Under the pieces are notes generated by a model. That model saw nothing but the letters and a program-made list of their open reading frames with translations. It was not told where the DNA came from and searched no databases. From contig CBDCME010000047.1 of the NCBI GenBank assembly GCA_965218865.1, forward strand, positions 1 to 43,279: a DNA stretch of 43,279 bases, written 5' to 3'. Below are positions 42,362-43,279 of the stretch, piece after piece. Origin of the DNA: CBDCME01 sp965218865. GTDB taxonomy: Bacteria; Pseudomonadota; Alphaproteobacteria; JAAXGF01. The position numbers and the translations under genes were made by a program. Position 1 is the first letter of the stretch. Each line of letters starts with the position of its first letter.

Positions 42362-43239
42362 CCGGCGCGGTCGAGTGCCGCTACTACGGCCGAGACTTCA
42401 CCGCCGAGGAAATGGCGCTTCTGCGGGCGCTCGTCGCCGGTCCCGCGCAGCTCAGCCGCCGGGCCCTGTCGATCGAGTTCTGCCGGCGCATCGGCTGGCT
42501 CAAGCCCGACGGCGGCCTCAAGGACATGATGGCCCGCGTCACCATGCTCGCCATGCACCGCGACGGCCTCATCGAGCTGCCGCCGCCCAGGTGGCAACGG
42601 GGCCGGCCCAAGCCCATCGCCTTCGGACCCGACACCGAGCCGCCGCTGTTCCCCGCGCCCACGACCCTCGACGAGGTCCGCCCGCTCGACTTCCGCGCCG
42701 TCGTGCACAGCACCCGGGAAAGCAGGCTCTGGAACGAGTTCGTCGCCCGCTACCACTACCTCGGATACAAGACCCTGGTCGGCGCCCAGATGCGCTACGC
42801 CGTTCACGACCGCAACGGCTGGCCCATCGCCATGCTCGGCTTCTCCACCGCAGCCTGGAAGCTCGCCCCGCGCGACAACTTCATCGGATGGACGCCCGAG
42901 AAGCGTGAGAAGAACCTCCCGCTCGTGATCGACAATCCGAGGTTCCTGATCTTGCCCTGGATCGAGATCCCCAACCTCGGCTCGCACATCCTCGCCATCG
43001 TGCGCCGGCGCCTGCCCACCGACTGGACCGAGCGCTACGGCACCACCCCGGTGCTGATCGAAACCTTCGTCGAGATCCCGCGATACACCGGTGCCGTCTA
43101 CCGGGCGTCGGGCTGGACCCGCATCGGGACCACCCAGGGCCGCGGACGCTACGACAGGCATACCAAACGAGCCCAGCCGAAAAAGGACATCTGGTTGCGC
43201 TCCCTCCGAAAAGATTGGCGGCGTACCCTCAATCGGTAG
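42358..43239 (+). CDS. DruA-like (DUF4338) protein coupled to the IS66 transposase
   Basis: 293 residues starting in the transposase stop (ATGA). The N-terminus is a winged-helix-like module (GRDFTAEEMALLRALVAGPA, then RRALSIEFCRRIGWLKPDGG, MHRDGLIELPPPRW). The DUF4338 core follows: RYHYLGYKTLVGAQMRYAV, AAWKLAPRDNFIGWTPEKRE, IDNPRFLILPWIEIPNLGSH, LIETFVEIPRYTGAVYRASG and GTTQGRGRYDR. The same motifs occur in DruA of the Druantia anti-phage system, but no druB-E-like genes are near; the window ends 40 bases later. The coupling points to a transposition accessory or to cargo that protects the element. Confidence 0.85.
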   Translation: MTGAVECRYYGRDFTAEEMALLRALVAGPAQLSRRALSIEFCRRIGWLKPDGGLKDMMARVTMLAMHRDGLIELPPPRWQRGRPKPIAFGPDTEPPLFPAPTTLDEVRPLDFRAVVHSTRESRLWNEFVARYHYLGYKTLVGAQMRYAVHDRNGWPIAMLGFSTAAWKLAPRDNFIGWTPEKREKNLPLVIDNPRFLILPWIEIPNLGSHILAIVRRRLPTDWTERYGTTPVLIETFVEIPRYTGAVYRASGWTRIGTTQGRGRYDRHTKRAQPKKDIWLRSLRKDWRRTLNR

Positions 43240-43244
43240 AATCA

Positions 43245-43264
43245 CACTCGGGTGCGGCCGAGTG
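43245..43264 (+). terminator. Hairpin after the DruA-like gene
   Basis: CACTCGG (43245-43251) pairs with CCGAGTG (43258-43264), 6-base loop, six bases after the stop. No U-tract follows; it may be a terminator or part of the element's right end. Confidence 0.35.
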
Positions 43265-43279
43265 CGGGTAAGCATCTCC

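Larger units (their letters stand above)
40111..43279 (+). mobile_element. IS66-family element with DruA-like partner gene, right end not seen
   Basis: The left end is tentatively GTAACCGTTCGGGTCCC at 40111, since IS66 ends start with GTAA; another GTAAC at 40162 is possible. Two coupled genes, an IS66 transposase and a DUF4338 protein, fill the element. The usual tnpA and tnpB accessory genes of IS66 are absent. The right inverted repeat is not inside the window. Confidence 0.6.

Noticed and set aside
40768..43239. 823-residue ORF overlapping the IS66 and DruA-like genes
   Set aside because: For most of its length it is an out-of-frame reading of the transposase; only the last 293 residues are real, with their own coupled start at 42358.
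42358..43239. A complete Druantia defence system
   Set aside because: Only the DruA-like domain is present; no DruE helicase or other dru genes are in the window, and the gene is bound to a transposase.
1..43279. CRISPR arrays, tRNA or rRNA genes
   Set aside because: No regularly spaced repeats and no tRNA or rRNA signature sequences were seen on either strand.

Overview
The window looks like a GC-rich chromosomal segment of an alphaproteobacterium. The evidence is the gene order MoxR ATPase / DUF58 / BatA-DUF4159 / VWA-like membrane protein, then CoA pyrophosphatase / DUF6111 / CCA tRNA nucleotidyltransferase, together with a PEP-CTERM/EPS regulatory operon (sugar transferase, prsK, prsR, prsT) and IncP/Ti-like traK-traL-traM genes. 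Host assignment is inference from gene content. No rRNA, tRNA or CRISPR array was seen.

Layout. 1-5.35 kb: a truncated YejA-like transporter 3' end, a decayed IS1634-type transposase, and a possible defence-like cluster (ORC/CDC6-like P-loop ATPase, tandem TIR/deoxyribosyltransferase-like protein, an unrecognised protein, a PIN toxin); nearly every gene except the middle two has frameshifts. 5.48-6.2 kb: a broken IS3 element. 6.2-12.15 kb (minus strand): a tightly overlapping fragment of a conjugative/plasmid-like element (traK, traL, traM-like, SSB, ArdC-primase polyprotein, membrane protein). Its traK end abuts a 5'-truncated sugar transferase, as if the element had landed in the EPS operon. 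12.2-19.9 kb: the PEP-CTERM operon, in which three of four genes carry one in-frame stop each. 19.9-30.1 kb: a hairpin MITE-like repeat, a frameshifted Sel1 gene, an intact MoxR operon (minus) and an intact nudix/DUF6111/CCA group (plus).

30.2-35.7 kb: an ORF-less group II intron remnant, then a 4.6-kb IS1595-family transposon with 26-bp inverted repeats. It carries three small passenger genes and is itself interrupted by a 2,080-bp ISAs1 element with a perfect 10-bp target duplication. The ISAs1 transposase has a DruA-like (DUF4338) domain fused to its N-terminus. 35.8-39.7 kb: a small accessory cluster (HEPN-like, DUF6998 and unknown proteins), remnants of another conjugative element, and an HU-type protein. 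40.1-43.28 kb: an IS66-type transposase translationally coupled to a stand-alone DruA-like protein.

The most striking point is that two unrelated transposase families in this window, ISAs1 (fusion) and IS66 (coupled gene), each carry a DruA/DUF4338 domain. The second is the nonsense-riddled EPS/PEP-CTERM operon next to fully intact housekeeping genes, which argues for real gene decay rather than sequencing noise there.
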